A stretch of 64,000 bases of DNA from Streptomyces liliiviolaceus (GTDB taxonomy: Bacteria > Actinomycetota > Actinomycetes > Streptomycetales > Streptomycetaceae). Under the pieces are notes generated by a model that did no database searches, was not told the origin of the DNA, and saw only the letters and a program-made list of their open reading frames with translations. The stretch is from contig NZ_JAGPYQ010000001.1 in the NCBI RefSeq assembly GCF_018070025.1, positions 496,001-560,000 on the forward strand, written 5' to 3'. Positions 38,584 through 47,100 of this stretch are shown here, piece after piece (within the stretch, counting starts at the first letter, position 1; every line of letters begins with the position of its first letter). The translations under genes were made by a program, and so were the position numbers.

Positions 38584-38762
38584 CCGGATCGAATCCGCGA
38601 ACCGGGAAAAGGCAGAAGGTCTGATTGTCTTCAGGGCAATCGACCCACACTAGCCAGCAACTGGCATGTTCCACAGGAAAATGCCCTATCTCTCACCCGT
38701 CACGCACACGTTGCGTAGCTTCTGCGTCACTCAGCTGAACCGACGGGCGGGAGGGAAGCACC
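38584..38762 (+). promoter_or_regulatory. Region upstream of the roadblock/PATAN cluster
   Basis: 179 bp that must carry the cluster promoter. It contains two small hairpins, GATTG-N9-CAATC near 38621-38640 and GCCAG-CAA-CTGGC near 38653-38665. No sigma consensus was convincing. Confidence 0.4.
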
Positions 38763-39161
38763 GTGCCCGGAATCGACGAGTGCCTGCTGGAGGCCATGAG
38801 GCTACCCGGAGCCCGGGGAGCCTCGGTGGTCGACTGGACCAGCGGACTGGCTCTGGGCACGGTCGGGGACTCACCGAACGGGGATCACGAGGCCACCGCG
38901 GCCGAGGCGGCGGAACTCGCCCGGCTCGCCGCGGAGCACAAGGCCTTCGCACCCGAGGAAGGAGCCGACTGGTCCGGCGGGCAGCCGCCGGTGGAGGACC
39001 TCATCGTCAGCAACAGGGACAGCTATCACGTCCTGCGTTTCGTCCGGACGACCTTCGACAGCAGTGTGTTCCTGCATCTGTGGCTGGGACGTTCGGACGG
39101 CAATCTCGCCCTGGCCCGAATACGCCTGGGCGAGATGGCGGAACGGCTGGTGGTGGGGTGA
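38763..39161 (+). CDS. Roadblock/LC7-like protein, copy A
   Basis: 132 aa. It aligns over its whole length with the protein at 40691: GA.GA..VD.T.G.ALGT.G near the start, DLIV.....YH.LR in the middle and NLALAR..L near the end. The pattern alpha-beta-beta-alpha-beta-beta-beta-alpha suggests a roadblock fold. Such domains are usually regulators of small GTPases. There is an insertion of about 10 acidic residues in the central helix. The following gene overlaps its stop. Confidence 0.65.
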   Translation: MPGIDECLLEAMRLPGARGASVVDWTSGLALGTVGDSPNGDHEATAAEAAELARLAAEHKAFAPEEGADWSGGQPPVEDLIVSNRDSYHVLRFVRTTFDSSVFLHLWLGRSDGNLALARIRLGEMAERLVVG

Positions 39162-40090
39162 CCACGATGGAAGCAGGCCCCCTGCCGGGACTGGGCAGAC
39201 CCGACCCCGACCCGCTCGGCCCACTCGTCCCGCCCGTCCACCCGGACGGCGCGGACGGTGCGGACGGGCCGGCCTCGGTCCCGCCCGTGCTCAGTCCCAT
39301 GCTCAGCCGGCTCGCGGAGGAGCGCGCCACCGGCGTACTGACACGGGATCGCGGAGTGCTGTACCTGGTCGAGGGCCAGGTGGTGCACGCCGAGAGCCCC
39401 GCGACCCCCGGGCTGGACATCCTGCTCACCAGCCGTGGGGCACTGGGTTCCGACGGCTGGTGGGAGGCGGTCTCGGAGGCGGGCGCCGAACGCCGTGTCG
39501 GACGGTTCCTGGTGGACAGCGGGCGGCTGGCCGCGGGCGCCCTGGAGCTGTGCCATCTGGGGGCGCTGTACGACGCCGCGTTCTTCACGCTCGGCGCGAG
39601 CAGCGGCCCGGCGCGGTTCCGGTACGGGGTCGCGCACTGGATCGGCCCCGTACGGCCGGTGACCGTGGGCGCGGTGGAGCGCGAGACACTGCGGCGCCGC
39701 GCGCTGCTGCACCGCATCTGGCCGGATCCGGACACGGACACCGCGGAACTCGTCCGGACCGCCCGTGCCGTCGACGTGGTCCTCCCACCGCGTCAGCGCA
39801 CGGTTCTCGACCAGGTCGACGGGGCGCGCACGGTCTCGGACATCTCACGGGTCCTCGGCCGGCCGGGGTTCCACACGCTGGTCGACGTCCGCCGGCTGGC
39901 GGCCGCCGGGATCGTGACGACCCGCGCGCGCACCGTCGAGTGCCGGGCACCGGAGACCGCCGCACCCCCCGTGTCCCCCATGTCCCCCGTCTCCACTGCG
40001 ACCGCCCAGGCGGCGCAGGCCGCGCAGGCGTCGGCGGATCCCGACGTGGCCCTGCTGCGCCGGCTCAGAGACGCATTGGAGGCCTTGTGA
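39158..40090 (+). CDS. PATAN/DUF4388-like protein
   Basis: 310 aa from a GTG that overlaps the preceding stop (GTGA); ATG 39167 is an alternative. Residues about 45-100 show the PATAN pattern LSRLAEERATGVLTRD, then GVLYLVEGQVVHAESP and a small-helix TSRGALG. A middle part (about 110-200) predicts as helical with a conserved VGRFLVDSG segment. A winged-helix-like part at about 215-270 (LDQVDGARTVSDISRVLG) and an Ala-rich end follow. PATAN proteins accompany roadblock/GTPase systems. No enzyme motif is visible. Confidence 0.65.
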   Translation: MTTMEAGPLPGLGRPDPDPLGPLVPPVHPDGADGADGPASVPPVLSPMLSRLAEERATGVLTRDRGVLYLVEGQVVHAESPATPGLDILLTSRGALGSDGWWEAVSEAGAERRVGRFLVDSGRLAAGALELCHLGALYDAAFFTLGASSGPARFRYGVAHWIGPVRPVTVGAVERETLRRRALLHRIWPDPDTDTAELVRTARAVDVVLPPRQRTVLDQVDGARTVSDISRVLGRPGFHTLVDVRRLAAAGIVTTRARTVECRAPETAAPPVSPMSPVSTATAQAAQAAQASADPDVALLRRLRDALEAL

Positions 40091-40614
40091 TCCGCGCGCT
40101 CCGACAGCGTGCCGAGAGGAGACAACTGATGGCGGCGGAGGCCGAAGTCCTCGACGAACTGCACCGGTTACGGGCCCGGGTGCCCCAGCTGACGGGCGCG
40201 CTCGCGGCCAGCGTCGACGGCCTGGTACTGGCCCAGGACACTCCGGGCGTGGAGCCGGAGGGGCTGGCCGCCCTCACCGCCGCCGCACTGGGGGTCGCCC
40301 TCCGCGTGGCGGACGCGACCGGACGGGGCGACTTCCGCGAACTTCTGCTGCGCGGCGAGCACGGCTATGTGGCGACCTACGCGGCGGGACCCTCCGCCGT
40401 ACTGACGCTGCTGGCGGGCGACCGGGCGAACGTCGGCCGGCTGCACCTCGAAGGGCGCCGCTCCGGCACCCGGATCGGCGAACTCGTCGAGGCCGCAGCC
40501 GAAGCCCAGCCGGCCCCGGCGGCCCGGCCCGCCCCGAAGGCCGCCCTCACCCCACGCAACAGAACCGCGCGCACAGCGCGCACGGTCCCCGGGCCGACCG
40601 GTGAGAGCCGTTGA
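40087..40614 (+). CDS. Roadblock/LC7 domain protein with a TTA codon
   Basis: 175 aa, GTG start overlapping the preceding stop. A roadblock domain of the MglB/CvnB type covers about residues 20-130 (LTGALAASVDGLVLAQD, then VLTLLAGDRANVGRLHLEGR). The Pro/Ala-rich C-terminal 40 aa is probably disordered. Leucine 28 is encoded by TTA (40168-40170), so its translation should depend on bldA. Unlike the conservons of Streptomyces, no GTPase, DUF742 or kinase gene adjoins it. Confidence 0.8.
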   Translation: MIRALRQRAERRQLMAAEAEVLDELHRLRARVPQLTGALAASVDGLVLAQDTPGVEPEGLAALTAAALGVALRVADATGRGDFRELLLRGEHGYVATYAAGPSAVLTLLAGDRANVGRLHLEGRRSGTRIGELVEAAAEAQPAPAARPAPKAALTPRNRTARTARTVPGPTGESR

Positions 40615-40690
40615 ACCCGGCCACACCGCACCGACCCGGACCGATCAGAACCGACCTGAACTGACCCGAACCGAAAGGACCGGCACCACC

Positions 40691-41065
40691 ATGACGAACA
40701 CCGAGACCGCGTTGAAAGAGACCCTGGCCTCCATCGAGGGCGCGACCGGAGCCGCTCTCGTCGACTACACCACCGGTATGGCGCTGGGCACGATCGGCGG
40801 CAGCAAGAGCTTCGACCTCACCGTCGCCGCGGCCGGCAACACCGACGTCGTCCGCGCCAAGATCCGCACCATGGAGCACCTGGGCCTGAAGGGCGAGATC
40901 GAGGACATCCTGATCACGCTGTCCGACCAGTACCACCTGATCCGGCTGATCAAGGGCCGGGGCGGCAACGGACTCTTCCTCTACCTGGTGCTCGACGCCA
41001 AACGCGCCAACCTGGCCATGGCCAGGCACCAGTTGAAGAAGATCGAGAGCGATCTGGAGGTCTGA
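40691..41065 (+). CDS. Roadblock/LC7-like protein, copy B
   Basis: 124 aa paralogue of the protein at 38763 (shared ALGTIG, YHLIRL and NLAMAR blocks). AAAGGA lies about 11 nt before ATG 40691. It lacks the acidic insertion of copy A. Together the two and the TTA roadblock protein could form homo- or heterodimers around the PATAN protein. Confidence 0.7.
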   Translation: MTNTETALKETLASIEGATGAALVDYTTGMALGTIGGSKSFDLTVAAAGNTDVVRAKIRTMEHLGLKGEIEDILITLSDQYHLIRLIKGRGGNGLFLYLVLDAKRANLAMARHQLKKIESDLEV

Positions 41066-41076
41066 GGGATCAGACC
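41059..41076. terminator. Hairpin made of two convergent stop codons
   Basis: GGTCTGA-GGGA-TCAGACC is a perfect inverted repeat; each arm contains the TGA stop of one of the two convergent genes. Short, so only a weak terminator candidate. Confidence 0.4.
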
Positions 41077-41654
41077 AGCACCCCGGCCCGACGCCGCGCC
41101 CCACCGGGCGCGGCGTCGCCCGCGGCGATCCCGGTGGCCCGGTAGCCCTTGACGCGCTGGCCCGCCGGAACGCCCGCACCGCGGCCGAGCCAGTCGACCC
41201 GCACCCACAGGAGCGACTCGGCGGCCCGTTCGAGCCGGCCGATCCAGGCGGCCTTGAGACGCAGGCCCGCTCCGGCGCCCGCGAGCAGCATCCCGCCCGC
41301 GGCCGGCACGGTGAACGCCGAGCCCAGGGCCACGGCGAAGGCGAGGAGCGCCCACCAGCGGTGCCCCCGGCGCCAGTTGCGTACGGTCACCGCCCGGTCC
41401 TGCAGCACGTCGTGCTTGCTCGCGCGGTCGGCGCCGCGGGCGAGTGCCACGTACCGTTTGCGGTGCGTCAGCAGGACGACGACCGCCGTGATCAGGAAGA
41501 GCGCGGCTCCGGCCAGCACCCCGATCCGCCGTCCCGTGATTCCGGGCACCAGTACGCCCACTCCCGCCGCGACGATCCCGAGCCAGCCCAGCGGTGCCGC
41601 TCCGGCCCGTACGACGACGGCCACCCGAGCAAGTCCCTGCCCTCCGCGCGCCAC
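41070..41654 (-). CDS. Membrane protein of unknown function
   Basis: 194 aa from GTG 41654, which has a perfect AGGAGG 6 nt upstream. Two pairs of hydrophobic helices (about residues 12-28 and 36-58; then 90-106 and 108-124) are separated by a basic loop with THRKRYVALARG and RNWRRGHRWW. The C-terminal about 70 aa is soluble and Arg/Gly-rich. No family is recognised. It converges on the roadblock cluster. Confidence 0.7.
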   Translation of the reverse strand: MARGGQGLARVAVVVRAGAAPLGWLGIVAAGVGVLVPGITGRRIGVLAGAALFLITAVVVLLTHRKRYVALARGADRASKHDVLQDRAVTVRNWRRGHRWWALLAFAVALGSAFTVPAAGGMLLAGAGAGLRLKAAWIGRLERAAESLLWVRVDWLGRGAGVPAGQRVKGYRATGIAAGDAAPGGARRRAGVLV

Positions 41655-41773
41655 GATCCGCCTCCTCACCAGACGCCTGTGTGTGGCGGGCAGATTAGCG
41701 GCCGAACGTGAGACGCATCTGAGAGAACACCAAAAAATCGGCCGGTCGCCGGTACTCCGCCCGCGAGGTGCCG

Positions 41774-42817
41774 CTACTCGACGAACAGGCTCCGCGCCGC
41801 GGCCCGCGCGTCGAACTCCTCCAGGCGTGCCTGGGCGTCCGGCAGTCCGTCGCACATCGCCTCCAGCAGGACCCGCCCGAGCAGCATCGGCGCGCAGACC
41901 GTGTCGAAGGCGAGGCCGGTTCCGACGGCGGCGGGCAGCAGCAGGTCGGACACCTTGGCGACCGGCGCGAACGCGGAGTCCGCGACGGTGACGACGGTCA
42001 GCCCAGCCTCCTTCGCGTAGGCGAGGGTGTCGACGACCTCGCGCGGGTGGCGGGGCAGCGCGAAGCACAGCAGGGTGCTGGCTCCGGCCCGTACCGCCGC
42101 GTCGATGCGGTCGTGGACCATCGTGCCGCCCTCGTGCAGCAGCCGGACATCCGGGTGGACCTTGGCCGCGAAGTAGGCGAAGCCGTACGCCTGGGACGCG
42201 GCGGCCCGCAGTCCGAGCACCGGCAGGGGGCGGGAGGCGGCGAGGAGCCGGCCGGCCCGTTCGACGGGGCGCGGGTCGGCCAGCACGGAGGCGAGATGGC
42301 GGAGGTTCTCGATCTCGGCCTCGACGGCCTGCTGGTACTCGTTGTACGAGCCGGTGTCGGGGGCGGGTTCGGCCGGTGCGACCTCCCGCAGGTGTCTGCG
42401 CAGCGCCGGGTAGCCGTCGAAGCCGAGAGCGACGGCGAAGCGGGTGACGGAGGGCTGGCTGACCCCGGCGAGTTCGGCCAGTTCCACGCTCGACAGGAAC
42501 GGCACGTCGGCGGCCCGGCGCACCATGCTGTGCGCGATGCGCCGCTGGGTGGGCGTCAGCCGGTGCCCCTCGAAGAGGGCCTGCAGCCGCCCGGCGGGCG
42601 CGTCGCTCACGCCCGCGCCCGCCCCGTCCCCGCCACCGCTCGCGTCCCCGCCACCGCTCGCGTCCCCGCCACCGCTCGCGCCCGCGCTCCGGTCGTCCGC
42701 GCTCGCACCGCTCGTGTCGTCGGCGCCGTTCGCCTCGCTCGTACCGCCGCTGTCCGGGCCAGTTTCCATGTCCCTGTCCATGCCCATATTCACGCTCGTG
42801 TTCCCGTCCACGCTCAT
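41774..42817 (-). CDS. RpiR/MurR-family transcriptional regulator with SIS domain
   Basis: 347 aa from an ATG that overlaps the stop of the upstream lyase gene (ATGA). The first about 70 residues are low complexity, with three ASGGGD units encoded by an 18-bp tandem repeat (42625-42678). The RpiR helix-turn-helix follows (about 75-150, LAELAGVSQPSVTRFA), then a SIS sugar-isomerase domain (about 185-320). RpiR proteins sense phosphosugars or related metabolites. Coupling to the lyase suggests it regulates that gene or the adjacent transporter. Confidence 0.88.
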   Translation of the reverse strand: MSVDGNTSVNMGMDRDMETGPDSGGTSEANGADDTSGASADDRSAGASGGGDASGGGDASGGGDGAGAGVSDAPAGRLQALFEGHRLTPTQRRIAHSMVRRAADVPFLSSVELAELAGVSQPSVTRFAVALGFDGYPALRRHLREVAPAEPAPDTGSYNEYQQAVEAEIENLRHLASVLADPRPVERAGRLLAASRPLPVLGLRAAASQAYGFAYFAAKVHPDVRLLHEGGTMVHDRIDAAVRAGASTLLCFALPRHPREVVDTLAYAKEAGLTVVTVADSAFAPVAKVSDLLLPAAVGTGLAFDTVCAPMLLGRVLLEAMCDGLPDAQARLEEFDARAAARSLFVE

Positions 42818-44382
42818 GCCGTGCCCCCACTCCAGATGTCCGTGAACCGGTCGAGCAGCGCGGCCGCCGCCGTCACGTCGTCCGTGAGCGGCCGGTCGGT
42901 CGCGTCCGCGTCGAGCACCGACTCGGCGATCTCCAGTGCCCTGCCCACCGGCAGCTCCGGGTCGGGGCGCAGGCCGCGCTGGCGCAGCGCCCGTACGGCG
43001 GCGACGAGTTCGCAGCCGACCACGAGACGGTACGCGCTGCACGCGCGCAGGGTCTGGCGAGCGGCGAGCGAGGCGAAACTCGCCTGTTCCTCGACGCCCC
43101 GGGAGAGTACAGCGTGGCCGAGCGAGGCGGGCGCGGAGAAGGCCCGCAGGTCACCGAGGGCGGCCCCGGCGGCGTACTCCAGGATCATCACGCCGGAGGA
43201 GGCGGGCTCGTGGTCGGCGAGGAAGGGGCGCAGCCGGGTGTAGGCGGGTTCGTTGAGGGTCGACAGGCGTGAGGTCGACAGGCGGGCGACCTGGGTGAGG
43301 GAGAGCCTGAAGTGGTCGAGGGCGAGGGCGAGCTGGGCCTGGTAGAAGCCTCCGTGGTGGTAGGCGGCCATGTCGGCGGCGCAGATCAGCGGGTTCTCGG
43401 CGGCCGCGTTGATCTCGACGGCGAGGACCTCCTCCAGCGCGTCGGCGGCGTCGTGCGCGGGGCCGTGGATCTGGGGCACGCACCGGAAGCCGTACGGGTC
43501 CTGGATCCGTCCGAGCGGCGGGGTCGGCCGGTCGGGGGCGCCGATCATCTCCCGCATCCGCCGGGCCACTTCGGTCGACCCGCGGTGCGGCCGGGCGGCG
43601 TGGACGGGCGCCGCGTAGGCCTCGTACGAGCCGTCCACCGCGACCAGTGACAGCGCGGCGACGACCTGGGTGGCCCCGATGAGTCCGCGCAGTTCGTGCA
43701 GGGCGAGCGCCGACTGGCCGAGGGTGAGGGCGTTGCTGCTGATGAGCGCGAGGGCGTCGTTGTTGTCGAGCGGCTGCGGCTCGGGCGCGCCCGCCTGCTC
43801 GACGACACCGGTGCCCGCCCTCGCGGACAGGCCGGCCCCCTCGCCGTCGCGCCAGGGGTGCTCGCCCGCCAGCGCGAGGCCCACCTGGGCCAGGGCCGCG
43901 ATGTCGCCGGTGCCGACCGAGCCGAACTCGTTCACGACGGGATGGGCGCCGCTCTCCAGCGCCTCGCACAGCGCGGTGACGACGGTGGGGCGCAGACCGG
44001 CACCGCCCGCGAGGAGCTGGTTGGCCCGCACGGCGAGCATCGCCCGGACCTCACGGGCGGGCAGTTCGGCGCCGATGGCCCCGGCGTGGCTGCGCAGCAG
44101 ACGCAGACCGTGTTCGGCGGCGGCCTCGGTGGGCACGTCCTCGTTCCGGTTGGCGCCGACTCCGGTGGAGCGGCCGTACACGCGGCCGGTGGCGGCGATG
44201 CGCCGGGCCGCGTCCCAGGACTCCTCGACACGCTTCATCGCGTCGGTGCCGGGGACGGGCCGCGCGGACCCGTCGGCGAGGCGTACGACGTCGGCGACGC
44301 CTGTGCTGTAACCGTCCAGCACCACGAGGCCGTACGTTCCCGCACTCGGCGTGTCCACATCCCGAGACGACATAGAGCGCAA
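42814..44382 (-). CDS. Histidine/aromatic amino acid ammonia-lyase-like protein lacking the MIO triad
   Basis: 522 aa, the usual HAL length. It keeps YGRSTGVG (about residues 70-77), NQLLAGGAG, QDPYGFRCVPQ (about 300) and the acidic GVEEQASF segment (about 425). At the place where the family has Ala-Ser-Gly, which cyclises to the MIO cofactor, it reads GSVGTGDI (about 154-161; DNA 43900-43923): one residue shorter and without the serine. Catalysis by MIO is therefore doubtful. It may be a MIO-less homologue with another role. Often annotated hutH, but it is outside the hut operon and coupled to an RpiR regulator. Confidence 0.8.
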   Translation of the reverse strand: MRSMSSRDVDTPSAGTYGLVVLDGYSTGVADVVRLADGSARPVPGTDAMKRVEESWDAARRIAATGRVYGRSTGVGANRNEDVPTEAAAEHGLRLLRSHAGAIGAELPAREVRAMLAVRANQLLAGGAGLRPTVVTALCEALESGAHPVVNEFGSVGTGDIAALAQVGLALAGEHPWRDGEGAGLSARAGTGVVEQAGAPEPQPLDNNDALALISSNALTLGQSALALHELRGLIGATQVVAALSLVAVDGSYEAYAAPVHAARPHRGSTEVARRMREMIGAPDRPTPPLGRIQDPYGFRCVPQIHGPAHDAADALEEVLAVEINAAAENPLICAADMAAYHHGGFYQAQLALALDHFRLSLTQVARLSTSRLSTLNEPAYTRLRPFLADHEPASSGVMILEYAAGAALGDLRAFSAPASLGHAVLSRGVEEQASFASLAARQTLRACSAYRLVVGCELVAAVRALRQRGLRPDPELPVGRALEIAESVLDADATDRPLTDDVTAAAALLDRFTDIWSGGTA

Positions 44383-44478
44383 ACTCCCCTCAAACCGGGC
44401 ATTCGGTCTTGCCTGTCGATCACAAGAAACCAGCGATCAACACCACACCGTTGACAAGCTATTCAAGTAGAGAGAACT

Positions 44479-44496
44479 CTGCATGACTATATGCAG
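44479..44496. promoter_or_regulatory. Inverted repeat between the lyase and osmolyte-transporter genes
   Basis: CTGCAT-GACTAT-ATGCAG, 19 bp before the ATPase start. TTGACA at 44451-44456 on the plus strand may be a -35 box. A candidate operator for the adjacent RpiR regulator. Confidence 0.4.
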
Positions 44497-44514
44497 CCGG
44501 GCAAGGGACACCTC

Positions 44515-45582
44515 ATGATCCAGTTCGACGCGGTCCACAAGCGTTTCCCGAATGGCACCACCGCGGTCCACGACCTCTCCCTGGAGATGCCGGAAGGGGG
44601 CGTGACCGTCCTCGTGGGGTCTTCCGGTTGCGGCAAGACGACCACCCTCCGGATGATCAACCGGATGGTCGACCCCACCTCGGGCACCATCCGCGTCGGC
44701 GGCCGTGACGTGCTGGAACAGGACGCCGCCGACCTGCGCCGCTCCATCGGTTACGTCATCCAGCAGTCGGGCCTCTTCCCGCACCGCACGGTCCTCGACA
44801 ACATCGCGACCGTGCCGCTGCTCCTCGGCTGGGGCCGCCGCAAGGCGCGGTCGCGGGCCGCGGAGCTCCTGGAGACGGTCGGCCTGAGCGCCGAGGCCGG
44901 CAAGCGCTACCCGCACCAGCTCTCCGGCGGCCAGCAGCAGCGCGTCGGCGTGGCCCGCGCGCTCGCCGCCGACCCGCCGGTGCTCCTGATGGACGAACCG
45001 TTCGGCGCGGTCGACCCGGTCGTGCGCACCCAGCTCCAGGACGAGCTGCTCCGGCTCCAGAAGGAGCTGAACAAGACGATCGTCTTCGTCACGCACGACA
45101 TCGACGAGGCGGTACGGCTCGGCGACCGGATAGCCGTCTTCCGCACCGGCGGCCATCTCGTCCAGTGCGCCACCCCGGCCGAACTGCTGGCCCGCCCCGC
45201 GGACGACTTCGTCGCGGACTTCCTGGGCGCCGAACGCGGCCTGAAACTCCTGTCGCTGACCTCGCTCAAGGGCATCCCGCAGGCCCCGGCCCCCGAGGGC
45301 GGCACCTGGGAACTGGTCCTGGACGGCGCCCGCAAACCCCTGCACTGGCGCACCGGACCCACCGGCGCCGGCAGCGCGCCCAGCGACAGCGGGACCACCG
45401 AACTCCCCGTACGCCCCCTGCGCGACACCGACTCCCTGCTCGCCGCCCTCAACGAGTCCATCGCCTCCCCGGCCGGACTCGTGGCCCGGGTCGACGCCGA
45501 CGGCGCTCTCACCGGCGTGACCTCGCGCGACGAGATCCACCGGCACGCGGGACTGGCCCACGCGGAAGCCCTGGTGGCGTGA
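44515..45582 (+). CDS. OpuC/ProV-type ABC transporter ATPase (glycine betaine/choline/proline)
   Basis: 355 aa. Walker A GSSGCGKTT is at about residues 36-44, the Q-loop near IQQSG, signature LSGGQQQR near 138, Walker B LLMDEP near 160 and the H-loop THD. A C-terminal extension of about 115 aa occupies the position of the CBS-type regulatory region of OpuA/OpuC ATPases. AGGGA precedes ATG 44515. It energises osmolyte uptake by the two permeases that follow. Confidence 0.9.
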   Translation: MIQFDAVHKRFPNGTTAVHDLSLEMPEGGVTVLVGSSGCGKTTTLRMINRMVDPTSGTIRVGGRDVLEQDAADLRRSIGYVIQQSGLFPHRTVLDNIATVPLLLGWGRRKARSRAAELLETVGLSAEAGKRYPHQLSGGQQQRVGVARALAADPPVLLMDEPFGAVDPVVRTQLQDELLRLQKELNKTIVFVTHDIDEAVRLGDRIAVFRTGGHLVQCATPAELLARPADDFVADFLGAERGLKLLSLTSLKGIPQAPAPEGGTWELVLDGARKPLHWRTGPTGAGSAPSDSGTTELPVRPLRDTDSLLAALNESIASPAGLVARVDADGALTGVTSRDEIHRHAGLAHAEALVA

Positions 45583-46223
45583 TGACCATCGACTGGTCGT
45601 GGATCGGCGACCACACCGACGACCTCACCACCCTCACGCTCTCCCATCTCCAGGCGGCCCTGTCGGCCGTCCTCCTCGGCCTGCTGATCTCCCTGCCGCT
45701 GGCCGTGGTCGCCCACCGGATCCGGCCCCTGCGCGGGGTGCTCCTGGGCCTGTCGAACGTCCTGTTCACGATCCCGTCGATCGCGGTCTTCGTCCTGCTC
45801 CTGCCGGTCTCGGGACTGACCCGCACCACCACGGTCGTCGGACTGACGATCTACACCCTCGTCGTCCTCCTGCGGAACACGGTCGAGGGCCTCGACTCGG
45901 TCCCCGCGAAGACGAAGGAGGCCGCGAAGGCCATGGGGACGCGCCCGCTGCGCACCCTGCTCACCGTCGAACTCCCCCTCGCGCTCCCGGTGATCATGGC
46001 GGGCGTCCGGATCGCCACGGTCATGTCGATCTCGCTGGTCTCCGTGGCCACGTACATCGGCGACGGCGGTCTCGGCCAGCTCTTCACCGACGGTTTCCAG
46101 CGCAACTTCCCGACGCCGGTGATCGTGGGGGTCGTCCTGACGCTCCTGCTGGCGCTGGTCGCGGACTCCCTGCTGGTCGCCGTCCAGTACGTACTCACCC
46201 CGTGGAAGAGGCGGCGAGCCTGA
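45582..46223 (+). CDS. OpuC-type ABC transporter permease 1
   Basis: 213 aa, about five or six membrane segments. The permease EAA loop appears as EAAKAMGTRPLRTLLTVELPLALP (about residues 115-138). ATG overlaps the ATPase stop (TGATG), so it is coupled. Confidence 0.92.
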   Translation: MTIDWSWIGDHTDDLTTLTLSHLQAALSAVLLGLLISLPLAVVAHRIRPLRGVLLGLSNVLFTIPSIAVFVLLLPVSGLTRTTTVVGLTIYTLVVLLRNTVEGLDSVPAKTKEAAKAMGTRPLRTLLTVELPLALPVIMAGVRIATVMSISLVSVATYIGDGGLGQLFTDGFQRNFPTPVIVGVVLTLLLALVADSLLVAVQYVLTPWKRRRA

Positions 46224-46224
46224 C

Positions 46225-46887
46225 ATGTACGAACTCTTCAAGAACCTCGGCGACTGGCTGGTCAGCGGCGAGCAGTGGACCGGGCCCGACGGCATCGGGC
46301 ACCGTCTCGCCGAGCACCTCCAGTACTCGCTGCTCGCCACCCTCGTGGCGACCGCGATCGCCCTGCCGCTGGGCCTGCTGATCGGGCACACCGGCCGGGG
46401 CGCGTTCCTCGCCATCAACCTCGTGTCCTTCGGGCGCGCCCTGCCGACCGTCGGCCTGGTCGTGCTCGTCTTCCTCGCCAGCGGCCTGTCGATGTGGCCG
46501 GTGTACGTGGCGCTGGTGGCCCTCGCGGTGCCGTCGATCGTGACCAACACGTACGCGGGGATGACGGCCGTCGATCCGGACGTGAAGGACGCGGCTCGGG
46601 GGCAGGGGATGCGCTGGCACCAGGTCCTCTTCCAGGTGGAGCTGCCCCTAGCGCTGCCGCTGATCATGACGGGGCTGCGGCTGGCGCTGATCCAGGTGGT
46701 GGCCACGGCGACGATCGCGGCGTACGTGTCCTTCGGCGGGCTGGGGCGGTACGTGTTCGACGGGCTCGCTCAGCGGGATCTTGTGCAGGTGCTGGGCGGG
46801 GCGGTGCTTGTCGCCCTTGTCGCCGTCGTTCTCGATCTCGCGCTGAGTGGGGTGCAGCGGGTGTTGTTCCGGCATCGGCCCGCGTAG
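46225..46887 (+). CDS. OpuC-type ABC transporter permease 2
   Basis: 220 aa, about six membrane segments. The EAA-type loop DAARGQGMRWHQVLFQVELPLALP is near residues 122-145. The start is one base after the first permease stop. It probably pairs with permease 1 as a heterodimer. Confidence 0.92.
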   Translation: MYELFKNLGDWLVSGEQWTGPDGIGHRLAEHLQYSLLATLVATAIALPLGLLIGHTGRGAFLAINLVSFGRALPTVGLVVLVFLASGLSMWPVYVALVALAVPSIVTNTYAGMTAVDPDVKDAARGQGMRWHQVLFQVELPLALPLIMTGLRLALIQVVATATIAAYVSFGGLGRYVFDGLAQRDLVQVLGGAVLVALVAVVLDLALSGVQRVLFRHRPA

Positions 46888-46949
46888 GGCGTTGCCCTGC
46901 GCCGATGCCTTGGCTGCCGCCGGCCGTCGCGCTGGATCTGCGGGTCCGT

Positions 46950-47060
46950 CGTGGCTGGTCGCGCAGTTCCCCGCGCCCCTGAAGAACTGGCCGTCGTACT
47001 GAGTCTGCGGGCCGCATGTGGCTGGTCGCGCAGTTCCTCGCGCCCCTTGAAAGAACCGGG
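46950..47060. repeat. Two GC-rich repeat copies inside the transporter operon
   Basis: Inverted copies at about 46952-46981 and 47020-47050 lie in the 213-bp gap between permease 2 and the binding-protein gene. Hairpins here could lower or raise downstream expression. Confidence 0.75.
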
Positions 47061-47100
47061 CGCGCCCCCGATCTTCGTAACTCCCCCAGGAGCTTTTCCC

